64,000 nucleotides of DNA, taken from the NCBI RefSeq assembly GCF_003344535.1, contig NZ_QPKS01000004.1, forward strand, positions 124,001 through 188,000, given 5' to 3'. The notes beneath the pieces were generated by a model. It saw nothing but the letters and a program-made list of their open reading frames with translations, had not been told where the DNA came from and made no database searches. A program made the position numbers and the translations under genes. Below, piece after piece: positions 43,837 to 52,214 of the stretch (positions are counted from its first letter, which is position 1; every line of letters starts with the position of its first letter). Source of the stretch: Exiguobacterium flavidum. Lineage in GTDB: Bacteria > Bacillota > Bacilli > Exiguobacteriales > Exiguobacteriaceae.

Positions 43837-44991
43837 TCATTCACCTTTTAACAGGGCACGAACAGCCCGTGCGCTCGCTTCGCCGTCATCGAGACTGCAG
43901 AAGCGCTCGTGGAATGCATCGTAACGTTCTGCGTAGTGTGAGGAGACGTCCTCGATTTTCTCTATGGCATCCGCGATTTCCGAGGTAGTCATCAGCAACG
44001 GTCCCGGGACCTCATGCTCGAAGTCGAGATAAAAGCCGCGCAGCTCATCCCGATACCTCGTCAAGTCATATGTGAAGAAAAGAATCGGACGGCGCAGCTG
44101 TGCAAAATCGAAGAAGACGGATGAGTAGTCCGTGATCAGGATATCGCTGATCAGATAAAGTTCCGCTATGTCCGGATACTTCGACACATCGTATGCGAAG
44201 TCCTCGAGACCGGAAAGGTCAAGGTTCTCAGCTACAAGATAATGCATTCGGAGCAGTACGACATAGTCCTCCCCCACACGACTTTTCAGTTCTCTTAAGT
44301 CGAGTTCTAAATCGAACCTGTACTTGCCGGGAACGATGTAAGCATCGTCTCGCCATGTCGGTGCGTAGAGGATGACTTTCTTTTTATGAGGAATCCCGAG
44401 ATAGGTCCGAATACCGTGGATGACGTCAGGTGAAGTCTTGAAAAAGAGATCATTCCGGGGATAGCCGATTTCAAGCATCTCGCCAGAAAAGCCAAACGCT
44501 CTGCGGAAAATCTCTGAAGAATACCGATTAGGCGAGATCAGATAATCCCATTCAGCGGCCTGCCGCACGAATGTTTTTTTATAAGTCTCGGAATCCTGGC
44601 CGCCGATAAAGACTTCTTCCATATCAAGACCGAGTCTCTTCAAAGGTGTGCCGTGCCATGTTTGAAGATAGCCCGTCCCGGAACGTTTGATGACGTTTTT
44701 TGGCTGACGCGTGTTGAAGACCCAGTATCCTGCCCGTGCCATTAAGCAATGGTAGCGAAACGATCCGCGTTTCACCCATTCGAGCTGTTCAGTCGGCGGT
44801 TCGTTGAAAATCCAGACACATCTCATGTCAGGATGATGCTTGCGGATGTAGGAATAAATCGCCTTCGGATTATCAGAATAGCCCCGTCCGAGAAAACTCT
44901 CAAAAAGAATCAAGTCTTGCTTGATCGGGAGCAGTCTTACAAAGCGTAAAATGGAGCGTTTCAAAAAGTTCTTGATTGATGATATCAACAT
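43837..44991 (-). CDS. CDP-glycerol glycerophosphotransferase family (TagF/TarF-like)
   Basis: A 384-residue enzyme closely related to the 40521 gene: LILFESFLGRGYSDNPKAI, GYLQTWHGTPLKRLGLDMEE, EIGYPRNDLFF, VILYAPTWRDDAY and LITDYSSVFFDFAQLRRPILFFTYDL. It begins with a short basic helix. AAGGAAGGATTTTATC precedes the ATG. It points toward tagD from the other side and has its own promoter, so it is probably expressed separately. Together the three transferases suggest a poly(glycerol phosphate) polymer, though the product is not shown. Confidence 0.9.
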   Translation of the reverse strand: MLISSIKNFLKRSILRFVRLLPIKQDLILFESFLGRGYSDNPKAIYSYIRKHHPDMRCVWIFNEPPTEQLEWVKRGSFRYHCLMARAGYWVFNTRQPKNVIKRSGTGYLQTWHGTPLKRLGLDMEEVFIGGQDSETYKKTFVRQAAEWDYLISPNRYSSEIFRRAFGFSGEMLEIGYPRNDLFFKTSPDVIHGIRTYLGIPHKKKVILYAPTWRDDAYIVPGKYRFDLELDLRELKSRVGEDYVVLLRMHYLVAENLDLSGLEDFAYDVSKYPDIAELYLISDILITDYSSVFFDFAQLRRPILFFTYDLTRYRDELRGFYLDFEHEVPGPLLMTTSEIADAIEKIEDVSSHYAERYDAFHERFCSLDDGEASARAVRALLKGE

Positions 44992-45298
44992 GATAAAATC
45001 CTTCCTTATATCAAAATATTGATTTTTTTTTTGTGTGGGAAGACGAAAAAGACAGAGTTGCTAGAAAATCTGCTTTCTGATCTGGAGCATGCCCCTTATT
45101 TTCGTGAATACAATGATTATATACCATGACTAAAAGGAACGCCGAAAAATCCTTCGTACGGCGGAGAAGAACGAAATGTCTCTGATTTCATGTGAAATAT
45201 CGAACAATCTTTGACAATCTCTTGAAAAAGCTACTTTTTCTGCAGTGATGTTCTATACTATGGATATAAAGGCAACCAAATAGAGAGGAGCACGTTAT
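44992..45298. other. AT-rich divergent promoter region, tagF-like gene and fnr
   Basis: No ORF is supported. It contains a T10 run near 45023, the dyad ATTTCA-TG-TGAAAT (45185-45198), TTGACA (45211-45216), and the hairpin GAAAAAG-CTA-CTTTTTC. TATACT at 45254 is a likely -10 for fnr. Confidence 0.45.
45185..45198. promoter_or_regulatory. Dyad upstream of fnr
   Basis: ATTTCA and TGAAAT flank TG. The length and symmetry suit a regulator, possibly Fnr itself, but it is not the TGTGA-N6-TCACA consensus. Confidence 0.35.
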
Positions 45299-46006
45299 AT
45301 GCATACGTGTGGAACCGCAGAGGCGAACACTTTCCTTCTTTCTCAGGAGACGCGAAACCTGCTCGAGCAATGGATGACGGAAACGAAGTTCCCAAAAGAC
45401 TCAATCGTCTGTTGGGAAGGAGAACAGTCCGATAAGTTATATTATGTGAAGAAGGGTGCCGTCAAGTTGACGAAGCTGACGAAGAAGGGGACGCCGCTGA
45501 CGATGTTCCTGTACTTCAAAGGTGATTTGTTCGGTGAGTTCGATCTAGTGGATGACTTTCCAAGTTCTTATAGCGTCGAGACGACAGAGGACAGCGTGAT
45601 CGGATTGTTGTCGAAGAAGAAGCTGGAAGAGTTGATGGAGAAGGACGGGAAATTCGCCGTTGAAATCATGCGTTGGCAAACATTGATGCGCAAGCAGACC
45701 GAGACGAAGTTGCGAGATTTGTTGTTATTCGGAAAACCCGGTGCTCTCGCTTCCACCCTTCTTCGCATCGTGACGATGAGCGGAAAGGTGCTTGGCGATG
45801 ATGTCATCATCTCGAATCGTCCGTCGGACTCTGAACTCGGACAGCTGATCGGAGCCCCGCGCGAAACGGTCAACCGCATGCTCTCCCAGTGGAAGAAGGA
45901 AGGCGTCATCTCGAACACCGCGACGAAGTTGATCATACATGACATGGAATATCTACGGGACCTCTGTCACTGTGAAGGGTGCCCGCTTGGAGTCTGCCGC
46001 CTATGA
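45299..46006 (+). CDS. fnr: Fnr-type oxygen regulator, Crp/Fnr family
   Basis: A 235-residue regulator: cyclic-nucleotide-like domain (GEFDLVDDF, about residues 77-85), dimer helix, and winged HTH (SELGQLIGAPRETVNRMLSQWKKEGVI, about 178-205). The extreme C-terminus has Cys223, Cys225, Cys228 and Cys233. The C-x2-C-x4-C spacing of the last three equals that of the Fe-S ligands of Bacillus Fnr, so it should sense oxygen. GAGAGGAG precedes the ATG. It lies just before an oxidase operon with a Crp/Fnr palindrome. Confidence 0.87.
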   Translation: MHTCGTAEANTFLLSQETRNLLEQWMTETKFPKDSIVCWEGEQSDKLYYVKKGAVKLTKLTKKGTPLTMFLYFKGDLFGEFDLVDDFPSSYSVETTEDSVIGLLSKKKLEELMEKDGKFAVEIMRWQTLMRKQTETKLRDLLLFGKPGALASTLLRIVTMSGKVLGDDVIISNRPSDSELGQLIGAPRETVNRMLSQWKKEGVISNTATKLIIHDMEYLRDLCHCEGCPLGVCRL

Positions 46007-46023
46007 AGCGGCAGCTTTTTTTT
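45994..46023 (+). terminator. Terminator of fnr
   Basis: CTGCCGC and GCGGCAG arms with a CTATGAA loop, which contains the fnr stop, then T9. Confidence 0.9.
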
Positions 46024-46083
46024 GTTCGATTTGTGAACTTTATGTGAGGTTTGTGAACTAAATGGGAAAAACTTCACAATTTA

Positions 46084-46099
46084 TGTGATTTAAATCACA
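46084..46099. promoter_or_regulatory. Perfect Fnr/Crp palindrome before the ba3 oxidase
   Basis: TGTGATTTAAATCACA is a perfect 16-base palindrome of the TGTGA-N6-TCACA type that Bacillus Fnr binds. Its centre (46091.5) lies about 42 bases before the predicted start set by TAAAAT at 46122, the class II activator position. Confidence 0.75.
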
Positions 46100-46121
46100 A
46101 CTTTTGGAGGTGGTGATTTTC

Positions 46122-46127
46122 TAAAAT
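46122..46127 (+). promoter_or_regulatory. -10 element of the ba3 oxidase operon
   Basis: TAAAAT, with no recognisable -35 hexamer in front. The lack of -35 is expected of an activator-dependent promoter. Confidence 0.5.
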
Positions 46128-46172
46128 AGATGTATAGGAACGTCACTTGCCACACGCAAAGGAGTCGAGGAC

Positions 46173-46286
46173 ATGGAACCGAGCAACGAACCAAAATTGA
46201 ATGGCGCATTTGCTTCTGTCTTTATCGTAGCAGCAGTCATCATCGCCATGTGGGGATCCATCTTTCTTTTATTCACATCACGCTAA
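46173..46286 (+). CDS. Cytochrome c oxidase subunit IIa (ba3 type)
   Basis: A 37-residue peptide: a short polar start (EPSNEPKLNG), then one membrane helix (about 12-35: AFASVFIVAAVIIAMWGSIFLL). Its size, single span and place just before subunit II are those of subunit IIa of ba3-type oxidases such as the Thermus enzyme. AAGGAGTCGAGGAC lies upstream. Twelve bases separate it from the next start. Confidence 0.8.
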   Translation: MEPSNEPKLNGAFASVFIVAAVIIAMWGSIFLLFTSR

Positions 46287-46298
46287 GGAGTGAAGGTC

Positions 46299-46775
46299 AT
46301 GCACATTCATAAACTAGAAAAAGTCTGGCTGATTTTCGGGGTCGCCATGCTCGCGGTCTTCTTGACGATCATCGGCGTCTCAGCATTCGCATCAGGAAAT
46401 CAGCCACCGTCGGATGCGACGTTGATCGATCCGACTAAAGTCGACCAGACGAAACCGTTCGACAAACCGGGTCTGACGAAGATCGATGACGGCGTATATG
46501 AAGCGGTCATGGTATCACAAGCATTCCAGTTCACTCCGGGGGACATGGAAGTTCCTAAAGGAGCGACGATCAACTTCCTCGTCACGTCGAAGGATGTCGT
46601 CCACGGATTTCAAATCGTCAAGACCAACGTCAACATGATGGTCGTCCCGGGACATATCAACTCGATGTCTTACACATTCAAGGAAGCAGGCGAATATTTG
46701 ATCGTCTGCAATGAATATTGCGGCAATGGCCATCATATGATGGCAACTAAAATCAAGGTGGTGGATTCGGAATGA
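46299..46775 (+). CDS. Cytochrome c oxidase subunit II (ba3 type, CuA)
   Basis: A 158-residue subunit with one N-terminal membrane helix (about 9-30) and a periplasm-side cupredoxin domain. CuA ligands occur at His102, Cys137, Cys141, His145 and Met148 (C-x3-C-x3-H-x2-M), the same spacing as Thermus ba3 oxidase. ATG at 46299 is preferred over GTG 46290 because TAAGGAG lies eight bases before it. Overlaps subunit I by four bases. Confidence 0.93.
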   Translation: MHIHKLEKVWLIFGVAMLAVFLTIIGVSAFASGNQPPSDATLIDPTKVDQTKPFDKPGLTKIDDGVYEAVMVSQAFQFTPGDMEVPKGATINFLVTSKDVVHGFQIVKTNVNMMVVPGHINSMSYTFKEAGEYLIVCNEYCGNGHHMMATKIKVVDSE

Positions 46776-48463
46776 ATGCGATTTCGAAGAAATTGAAGCA
46801 GTTCGAGATGGAACGCGGTATGCCGGCTGCTGAAATCGGCTTGAAGGAGGCACGTATCGGCTATGCCCATGTCAGCTTCTCGCTCGTTGCGCTTCTGATT
46901 GGCGGACTTTGCGGTCTTTTGCAGACGATGGTACGGACCGGGACGATTCCGGAAATCGCCGGTATCGGCTATTATGAACTGCTGACGGCACACGGATTGA
47001 TGCTTGCGATCGTCTTTACGACCTTATTCATCTATGGACTTCTCTATGCGTTTCTTGCACAATCATTCGGTCGCTTCGAGAGCTTCCCGAGCCGCCTCGC
47101 GTGGCTCGGCTTCTGGTTCATGCTGTTAGGCGTCTTGCTCGTCACTTGGATGGTTCTCGCTGGTGAGGCATCCGTCCTTTATACGTTCTATGCGCCATTG
47201 AAGGCCCATCCGGTCTTTTACATCGGTCTCGTCATCTTCGTAATCGGGACTTGGATTGGGTCAGCCGCGATGTTCCGTATGTATGCGGATTACAAGCGCG
47301 AACACAAGAACGTCCACCCGCCTCTTCAGGCGTACATGAGCATCATGACGGTTTTGCTCTGGGACGTCGCGACACTCGGCGTCGCAGCGACGATCTTGTT
47401 CCAGCTTTTGCCGCTGTCGCTCGGGTGGACGGACAAGGTCGGCATCGAGCTGTCTCGGACGCTGTTCTGGTACTTCGGACATCCGCTCGTCTACTTCTGG
47501 CTGTTGCCGGCGTATATCGTCTGGTACACCGTCATCCCTAAAATCGTCAAAGGCAAGATTTTTTCGGATGCGCTCGCGCGTATGTCATTTCTTTTATTCC
47601 TGTTGTTCTCGTTCCCGGTCGGCTTCCACCATCAGCTGCTCGAGCCCGGCATCTCTGCTTTCTGGAAATATGTGCAGGTCGTCTTGACGTTTCTCGTCAT
47701 CATCCCGTCGCTCATGACGGCGTTCTCGATGTTCGCGACATTCGAACTCGCGGGAAGACGTCTCGGGGCGAAAGGGTTGTTCGGCTGGGTCAAAAAAATG
47801 CCATATCGTGACGTCCGCTTCCTCGCGCCTTTCATTGGGATGCTGTTCTTCATCCCGGCGGGTGCTGGCGGCGTCATTAACGCTTCTCACCAACTCAACA
47901 TCGTCGTCCACAACACGCTCTGGGTGACAGGGCACTTCCACATCACGGTCGGTGCTGCCGTCGCGCTGACGTTCTTCGGTTCGGCCTATTGGCTCGTACC
48001 GGTACTTCGCGGACGGACGCTGACACCTGCCATCCAGCGCCTCGGAATCTGGCAGACGATGGCATGGACGGTCGGAATGCTCTTCATGTCTACGGCGATG
48101 CATATCTCGGGACTGCTCGGAAATCCGCGCCGGACCGGTCCTGCGAAGTACTTCCAGGATTCGATCGTCGCGGACTGGATTCCATATCATACGGCAATGG
48201 CGATCGGTGGAACGATTCTCTTCATCTCGATCATCCTGTTCCTCGTCGCGATGTATAAACTGTCGTTCACTGCACCTAGAGGGACGGAGGAGTTCCCGGT
48301 CGCTGAGACGGAAGAAGCTGCGATGGATACGCCGATGTTCTTCGAGAACTGGAAACTTTGGATCTTCGTGACGTTCGCACTCATTGCGTTCGCCTACACG
48401 GTACCGATCTGGCACATGATCGAAAATGCTCCTCCTGGCGCTCCGGGATGGCGGCTCTGGTAA
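46772..48463 (+). CDS. Cytochrome c oxidase subunit I (ba3 type)
   Basis: The 563-residue catalytic subunit, with about 13 membrane helices. Heme and copper ligands are in LLTAHGLMLAIVF, YFGHPLVYFWLLPAYIVWY (the CuB His, with the His-Tyr region) and GHFHITVGAAV (heme ligands). It has no extra cytochrome domain. ba3-type oxidases reduce oxygen with high affinity and pump fewer protons; electrons come from cytochrome c or a copper protein. It is coupled to subunit II. Confidence 0.93.
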   Translation: MNAISKKLKQFEMERGMPAAEIGLKEARIGYAHVSFSLVALLIGGLCGLLQTMVRTGTIPEIAGIGYYELLTAHGLMLAIVFTTLFIYGLLYAFLAQSFGRFESFPSRLAWLGFWFMLLGVLLVTWMVLAGEASVLYTFYAPLKAHPVFYIGLVIFVIGTWIGSAAMFRMYADYKREHKNVHPPLQAYMSIMTVLLWDVATLGVAATILFQLLPLSLGWTDKVGIELSRTLFWYFGHPLVYFWLLPAYIVWYTVIPKIVKGKIFSDALARMSFLLFLLFSFPVGFHHQLLEPGISAFWKYVQVVLTFLVIIPSLMTAFSMFATFELAGRRLGAKGLFGWVKKMPYRDVRFLAPFIGMLFFIPAGAGGVINASHQLNIVVHNTLWVTGHFHITVGAAVALTFFGSAYWLVPVLRGRTLTPAIQRLGIWQTMAWTVGMLFMSTAMHISGLLGNPRRTGPAKYFQDSIVADWIPYHTAMAIGGTILFISIILFLVAMYKLSFTAPRGTEEFPVAETEEAAMDTPMFFENWKLWIFVTFALIAFAYTVPIWHMIENAPPGAPGWRLW

Positions 48464-48480
48464 TAAGTCGATATGAAAAG

Positions 48481-48510
48481 AGGAGGATGGTCCGCGGACC
48501 GTCCTCCTTT
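48481..48510. terminator. Bidirectional terminator, oxidase and lia operons
   Basis: AGGAGGATGGTCC and GGACCGTCCTCCT form a long stem with a GC turn; TTT follows. It sits between two convergent operons. Confidence 0.85.
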
Positions 48511-48512
48511 CG

Positions 48513-49142
48513 TTATTTGACGAGATGATGTTTGAATGCGTAGACGACTGCTTGTGTGCGGTCGACGACGTCAAGCTTCGACAGGATGTTCGAAACGTGG
48601 GTCTTGACCGTCTTCAAGGAGATGAATAGTTCGTCCGCGATTTCCTGATTGGCCATGCCGCGGGCCATCAGCTGAAGCACTTCCTGCTCGCGCTCAGTCA
48701 GGTCATCATGGAGTTGGCTTTTCGGCTTGCGGAGACGTTCCATCATCTTCCCCGTCACTTGTGCCGCCATGACCGGCTGGCCGCTCGCGGTCTTGCGGAT
48801 TGCTTCCGCGATCTCGAATGCACTTGCCGTCTTCAGGACATAACTCATCGCACCGGCTTCGATGACGGGATAGACCTTCTCGTCGTCAAGGAAGCTCGTG
48901 ACGACGAGAATCTTTGCTTCCGGCCAGTCCTTGCGGATCAACCGGGTTCCTTCGACTCCGTCGACCGGCTCCATCACGAGATCCATCAGGATGACGTCCG
49001 GCCTGTGGAGGAGGGCGAGTTCAGCTCCTGCCTTTCCGTCTGAAGCTTCTGCGACGACCTCGATGTCAGCCTGGGTCGACAGGAAGGCTGAGACGCCAGC
49101 CCGTACCATTTCGTGATCGTCTACGAGGAGGACTCGTATCAT
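48513..49142 (-). CDS. liaR: Response regulator LiaR (NarL/LuxR family)
   Basis: A 209-residue two-component regulator of envelope stress. Receiver: VLLVDDHEMVRAG, phosphoacceptor Asp in PDVILMDLVMEPVDGVEG, and Lys in SYVLKTASAF. The LuxR-type HTH reads LTEREQEVLQLMARGMANQEIADELFISLKTVKTHVSNIL. It overlaps liaS by four bases. It is the last gene of liaIHFSR. Confidence 0.93.
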   Translation of the reverse strand: MIRVLLVDDHEMVRAGVSAFLSTQADIEVVAEASDGKAGAELALLHRPDVILMDLVMEPVDGVEGTRLIRKDWPEAKILVVTSFLDDEKVYPVIEAGAMSYVLKTASAFEIAEAIRKTASGQPVMAAQVTGKMMERLRKPKSQLHDDLTEREQEVLQLMARGMANQEIADELFISLKTVKTHVSNILSKLDVVDRTQAVVYAFKHHLVK

Positions 49143-50164
49143 GTTTGCACCATCCGTTCTTTTCTGATTTTGACTTCGATCTGTGTCCCTTTTTCAGGGA
49201 TGCTGACGAGGCGAATCGTGCCTCCGATTTCAGCGGCACGCTCCCGCATCGAATTGATGCCGTAGGAGGCGAGCTTCTTCTCGTCTACGATGAAACCGAT
49301 GCCGTCGTCGTTCATGCTGAGTGTGACGGTATCGCTGAACTCCCGAAGCTCAATCGTCATGTGCGTCGCTTTTGCATGACGCAATGTGTTGGTCAGACCC
49401 TCCTGGACGATCCGGAAGAGTTCGTTCTCGACTTGTCTTGGCAGGGAGATGTCTTCAAGCTTCCATGACAGCTCCGTCGACTGTTTCCTTGAGATTTCTT
49501 CAAGGAGTTGCGTAAGTCCTTGCTGGAGCGTCAATCCTTCCAGCTCGACAGGACGAAGCTGGAGGAGGAGCGAACGCATCTCGGACTGGGCGGTCTGAGC
49601 CATCGTCTCGACGAGATCGATCTGTTTCGCGGCGGTGTCCGGCTGCGTCAAAATCGTCTGTTTCGCTGCTGTCGTCATCATAGAGATGGCATACAGCTGC
49701 TGCGAAACGGAATCATGGAGTTCGCGTGCGAGACGCTTCCGCTCCTCTGTCACGGCCTGAAGACGGGCCTGTTCGACTTGGTGCGGGCGTGTGCTGATTT
49801 TCTGGAACGTTTCCGTCTGCTCTTCGATCTGTCTGCCGATTCGCGCGAGACGTGACAGCGTATGGCGGTATGGACCAGGCGAGACGTTCACTTCTTTTCC
49901 TTGCTCGAGTTCGATGATGGCAGAAGTCACTTTCTTAAAATCCCGACGCAAGAAGAAGTAGTGGACGCTGCCGATCACGAGTGACAGGACGAGCGCGAAG
50001 GAGATGATCAAGAGGAGAATCGGGAAATCGTAGGCACGTACGAACAGGACGTGCCAATCGATTTGCCTCGTGCTGAGGAATAATGCCATCGTCACGATGG
50101 AGACGAGCAGACCTGTCAGCAGCTGGACGGTGATGACGCCAATCGGAAACTGGTCCTTCTTCAT
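49139..50164 (-). CDS. liaS: Sensor histidine kinase LiaS
   Basis: A 341-residue intramembrane-sensing kinase: two closely spaced helices (about 8-28 and 43-68) with a very short outer loop, a linker, then the HisKA_3 motif RLARELHDSVSQQLYAI with the phosphorylated His, and an ATPase domain (NDDGIGF, GINSMRERAAEIGG). It responds to cell-wall antibiotics in B. subtilis and is held off by LiaF. It overlaps liaF by four bases. Confidence 0.92.
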   Translation of the reverse strand: MKKDQFPIGVITVQLLTGLLVSIVTMALFLSTRQIDWHVLFVRAYDFPILLLIISFALVLSLVIGSVHYFFLRRDFKKVTSAIIELEQGKEVNVSPGPYRHTLSRLARIGRQIEEQTETFQKISTRPHQVEQARLQAVTEERKRLARELHDSVSQQLYAISMMTTAAKQTILTQPDTAAKQIDLVETMAQTAQSEMRSLLLQLRPVELEGLTLQQGLTQLLEEISRKQSTELSWKLEDISLPRQVENELFRIVQEGLTNTLRHAKATHMTIELREFSDTVTLSMNDDGIGFIVDEKKLASYGINSMRERAAEIGGTIRLVSIPEKGTQIEVKIRKERMVQT

Positions 50165-50880
50165 ATCGAAGACACCTCCACGTTCCCGACGGCAAGCATG
50201 ACATGGACACGAATTTTCCTGCCGGCATCCGCGTATTGGGGAGCACGGAACTGGATGCGCCGGTTGAAGAACGTCGGAATCCGTCGCGAATCCGTCTTGA
50301 CGCTCCCGAACCCGATCGAGGCATCGAGCGCATAATCATAACCGGAAGGAAGTAGAATCCGGACGTCGCCGATCACTCCGCTGATGACGATCAGCGTCTC
50401 ACCTTCAGGGACGTAAGCACGCGTCAGGTCGATCTCAAGATCACGGACGAGGAACTGCTCGCTGACATCGGTCAAGACATACGGAAGTTCCTGCTGGGTC
50501 GAAAATGAATAGGCGGGCTGAATCGTCAAACCCTCCTCCTGCTGCATCTGAGGTGAGATCTTCGAGAAGAAAAATTCCCTTACTGAATGTCTCGTCACGA
50601 GAATCAAGCCGAGATAAAGCAGACCGCCTGCCATGACGAATCCAATCGCCGCTGAACTGAGAACGACACCTGCAAGGATGACGGTACCGACGATATAAAA
50701 CAGAATGGCGAGCTTTTCATGTCCCGTCCGCCGGAAATACGTTCCGACATAATAGAGCAGGAAAGGAAATAGCACGCCGAACAGCACGTTTCCTGCGCCG
50801 GTCATCAAATCATAGAAAAGTCCAAGGGCGAACAGAATCGCCAAGTAGCCGACGAGTTGTTTCGTACTCCAGCGGCGCAT
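50161..50880 (-). CDS. liaF: LiaF, inhibitor of LiaRS signalling
   Basis: A 239-residue membrane protein with four hydrophobic segments in the first 100 residues and a C-terminal beta-rich domain (DUF2154-like: VRDLEIDLTRAYVPEGETLIVISG, then DVRILLPSGYDYALD). LiaF keeps LiaS inactive without stress. The ATG at 50880 is preferred to the GTG one codon upstream by spacing to AAGGAG. Confidence 0.88.
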   Translation of the reverse strand: MRRWSTKQLVGYLAILFALGLFYDLMTGAGNVLFGVLFPFLLYYVGTYFRRTGHEKLAILFYIVGTVILAGVVLSSAAIGFVMAGGLLYLGLILVTRHSVREFFFSKISPQMQQEEGLTIQPAYSFSTQQELPYVLTDVSEQFLVRDLEIDLTRAYVPEGETLIVISGVIGDVRILLPSGYDYALDASIGFGSVKTDSRRIPTFFNRRIQFRAPQYADAGRKIRVHVMLAVGNVEVSSI

Positions 50881-50939
50881 CACGCATTCTCCTTTCTGTA
50901 CATGACAAAGGGAGGCCCGAGGCCTCCGGTTCGTCTTCT

Positions 50940-51551
50940 TTATTGTTCACGGCGTTTCAACGCGGCGATTCGCGCATCGATTTCGTCTTCTACAACAGTC
51001 TCTTCGATTGACGCTTCAGGCACCGTGAACGGATGTGATTCTTCCTTAATAGTAGCATTTGGCTCGCGTTCTAGCATCTGGTTCATTTTCGCTTTCGCGT
51101 TCGAAACGTTCTCGCGCATCATCCACTCGTATCGTTTGTTCTGGAGGTCCTCGAGTTTCAACTTCAATTCGAGTGCGTCCCGTTCGAGCTGCTGAAGCTC
51201 ACGCTCGGTCTCTGCGACAAGGTCTTCGAAGAAGCGGAACTGTTCACCGTAATGTTTCGACTCGACAGCAGCCCGTTCCGCGAGTGATTGCTCGCCGGCT
51301 TCCTTTGCGATCTCGACTTGACCAAATCGCTTGTCTGCGAGCTCCTTCGCTTCGTCACGCTTCGCCTCGAGTTCGGTCAACAGTGTGCGCTGGCGTTCGA
51401 GCAGTCGGTCGACTTCGTGGATGTCAGACTCCGTTCCGCGGATGTAATGGACGAGCTTCTTCGCAGGCGTGTCATTCTGTTCGGCAGCTTTCTTTACTTC
51501 GTGCATCATCTGCGTGGCAAAATCATTCAATTGATCGAATACGTTTTTCAT
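50940..51551 (-). CDS. liaH: LiaH, PspA/IM30 family membrane-protecting protein
   Basis: A 203-residue, almost entirely helical coiled-coil protein of the PspA/Vipp1 group, with KLVHYIRGTESDIHEVDRLLERQ and many Glu/Lys heptads in the middle, then a flexible C-terminus. In Bacillus it forms oligomers at the membrane during envelope stress and is recruited by LiaI. GGAGGAATTCAC precedes the ATG. Confidence 0.88.
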   Translation of the reverse strand: MKNVFDQLNDFATQMMHEVKKAAEQNDTPAKKLVHYIRGTESDIHEVDRLLERQRTLLTELEAKRDEAKELADKRFGQVEIAKEAGEQSLAERAAVESKHYGEQFRFFEDLVAETERELQQLERDALELKLKLEDLQNKRYEWMMRENVSNAKAKMNQMLEREPNATIKEESHPFTVPEASIEETVVEDEIDARIAALKRREQ

Positions 51552-51579
51552 GTGAATTCCTCCCGTTTGGTTGTTTGGA

Positions 51580-51960
51580 TCAAAAACCCTTCGTATTTTT
51601 CAAATCCTTCCACTCCGCTTCGAAGTGGCTAGTCGTCTGTGCACGCCGGCGTCTGAACAGATCATCTGCTGCAAACGTTCCCGCCTTCATCTTCATATAG
51701 CCGACATAGAGAAGGACGGCTGCTGCGATGCCGATGACTGCCCAGATGTTCGAGAGTGCAGTTCCTGCACCGATGGCGACGAGTAATCCGTAGCCGATTT
51801 TTCCCATGACGCTCGAGCGGGTGAACTTACTTCCTGCCCATAGTGCGAGCAAAACACCGATCCCGAGTCCGATCATGTTCGGCAACATGCCAATGATGAT
51901 CGACAAGAGTGCGATTGCTGCAAGGACCATGAGCACTTTCTGAAGCTTAGGTGTCTTCAT
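51580..51960 (-). CDS. liaI: LiaI-like membrane anchor for LiaH
   Basis: A 126-residue protein with four short hydrophobic helices in the first 90 residues and a charged C-terminal tail (DDLFRRRRAQTTS). By place and topology it matches LiaI. Similarity is weak, as usual for this protein. First gene of the operon; unlike B. subtilis there is no liaG between liaH and liaF. Confidence 0.75.
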   Translation of the reverse strand: MKTPKLQKVLMVLAAIALLSIIIGMLPNMIGLGIGVLLALWAGSKFTRSSVMGKIGYGLLVAIGAGTALSNIWAVIGIAAAVLLYVGYMKMKAGTFAADDLFRRRRAQTTSHFEAEWKDLKNTKGF

Positions 51961-52080
51961 CGTGAAGCCTCCCTTTCGTTGATACCTTCATGATAGAGCG
52001 TCATGAGAACTTGAACGACGCCCTTGCGACCGGACTTGTCTACGCCTCTGGGCGGATGTGCTCATCCACCTCCTGTTGAA
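51961..52080 (-). promoter_or_regulatory. lia operon promoter region
   Basis: The gap upstream of liaI should hold the LiaR-dependent promoter. On the minus strand TTCAAG and TATCAT lie 15 bases apart near 52000, but neither a LiaR box nor hexamers with standard spacing are secure. Confidence 0.35.
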
Positions 52081-52148
52081 AGCGCTACACCCTTATGTAT
52101 TTTTGTGATAGATTGAGACTATCGAACGATTGGAAGGAGTGGTTGAGT

Positions 52149-52214
52149 ATGAGCATTTTCATGAACGCTTTAAACGCATGTATCGGACCTAAGGGAGGGA
52201 TCCGCCTCCCATAA
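52149..52214 (+). CDS. 21-codon leader ORF upstream of rsgA
   Basis: ATG at 52149, AAGGAG at 52135-52140 with eight bases between, encoding MSIFMNALNACIGPKGGIRL and a final Pro, then TAA. The GGGAGG-GATCCG-CCTCCC hairpin covers the last codons, and rsgA starts 17 bases later. It could be a regulatory leader or a small protein. Confidence 0.5.
   Translation: MSIFMNALNACIGPKGGIRLP

Noticed and set aside
47594-48574. 326-codon open frame on the minus strand
   Set aside because: Antisense to cytochrome oxidase subunit I and rich in Arg, Asp and Glu in a mirror pattern.
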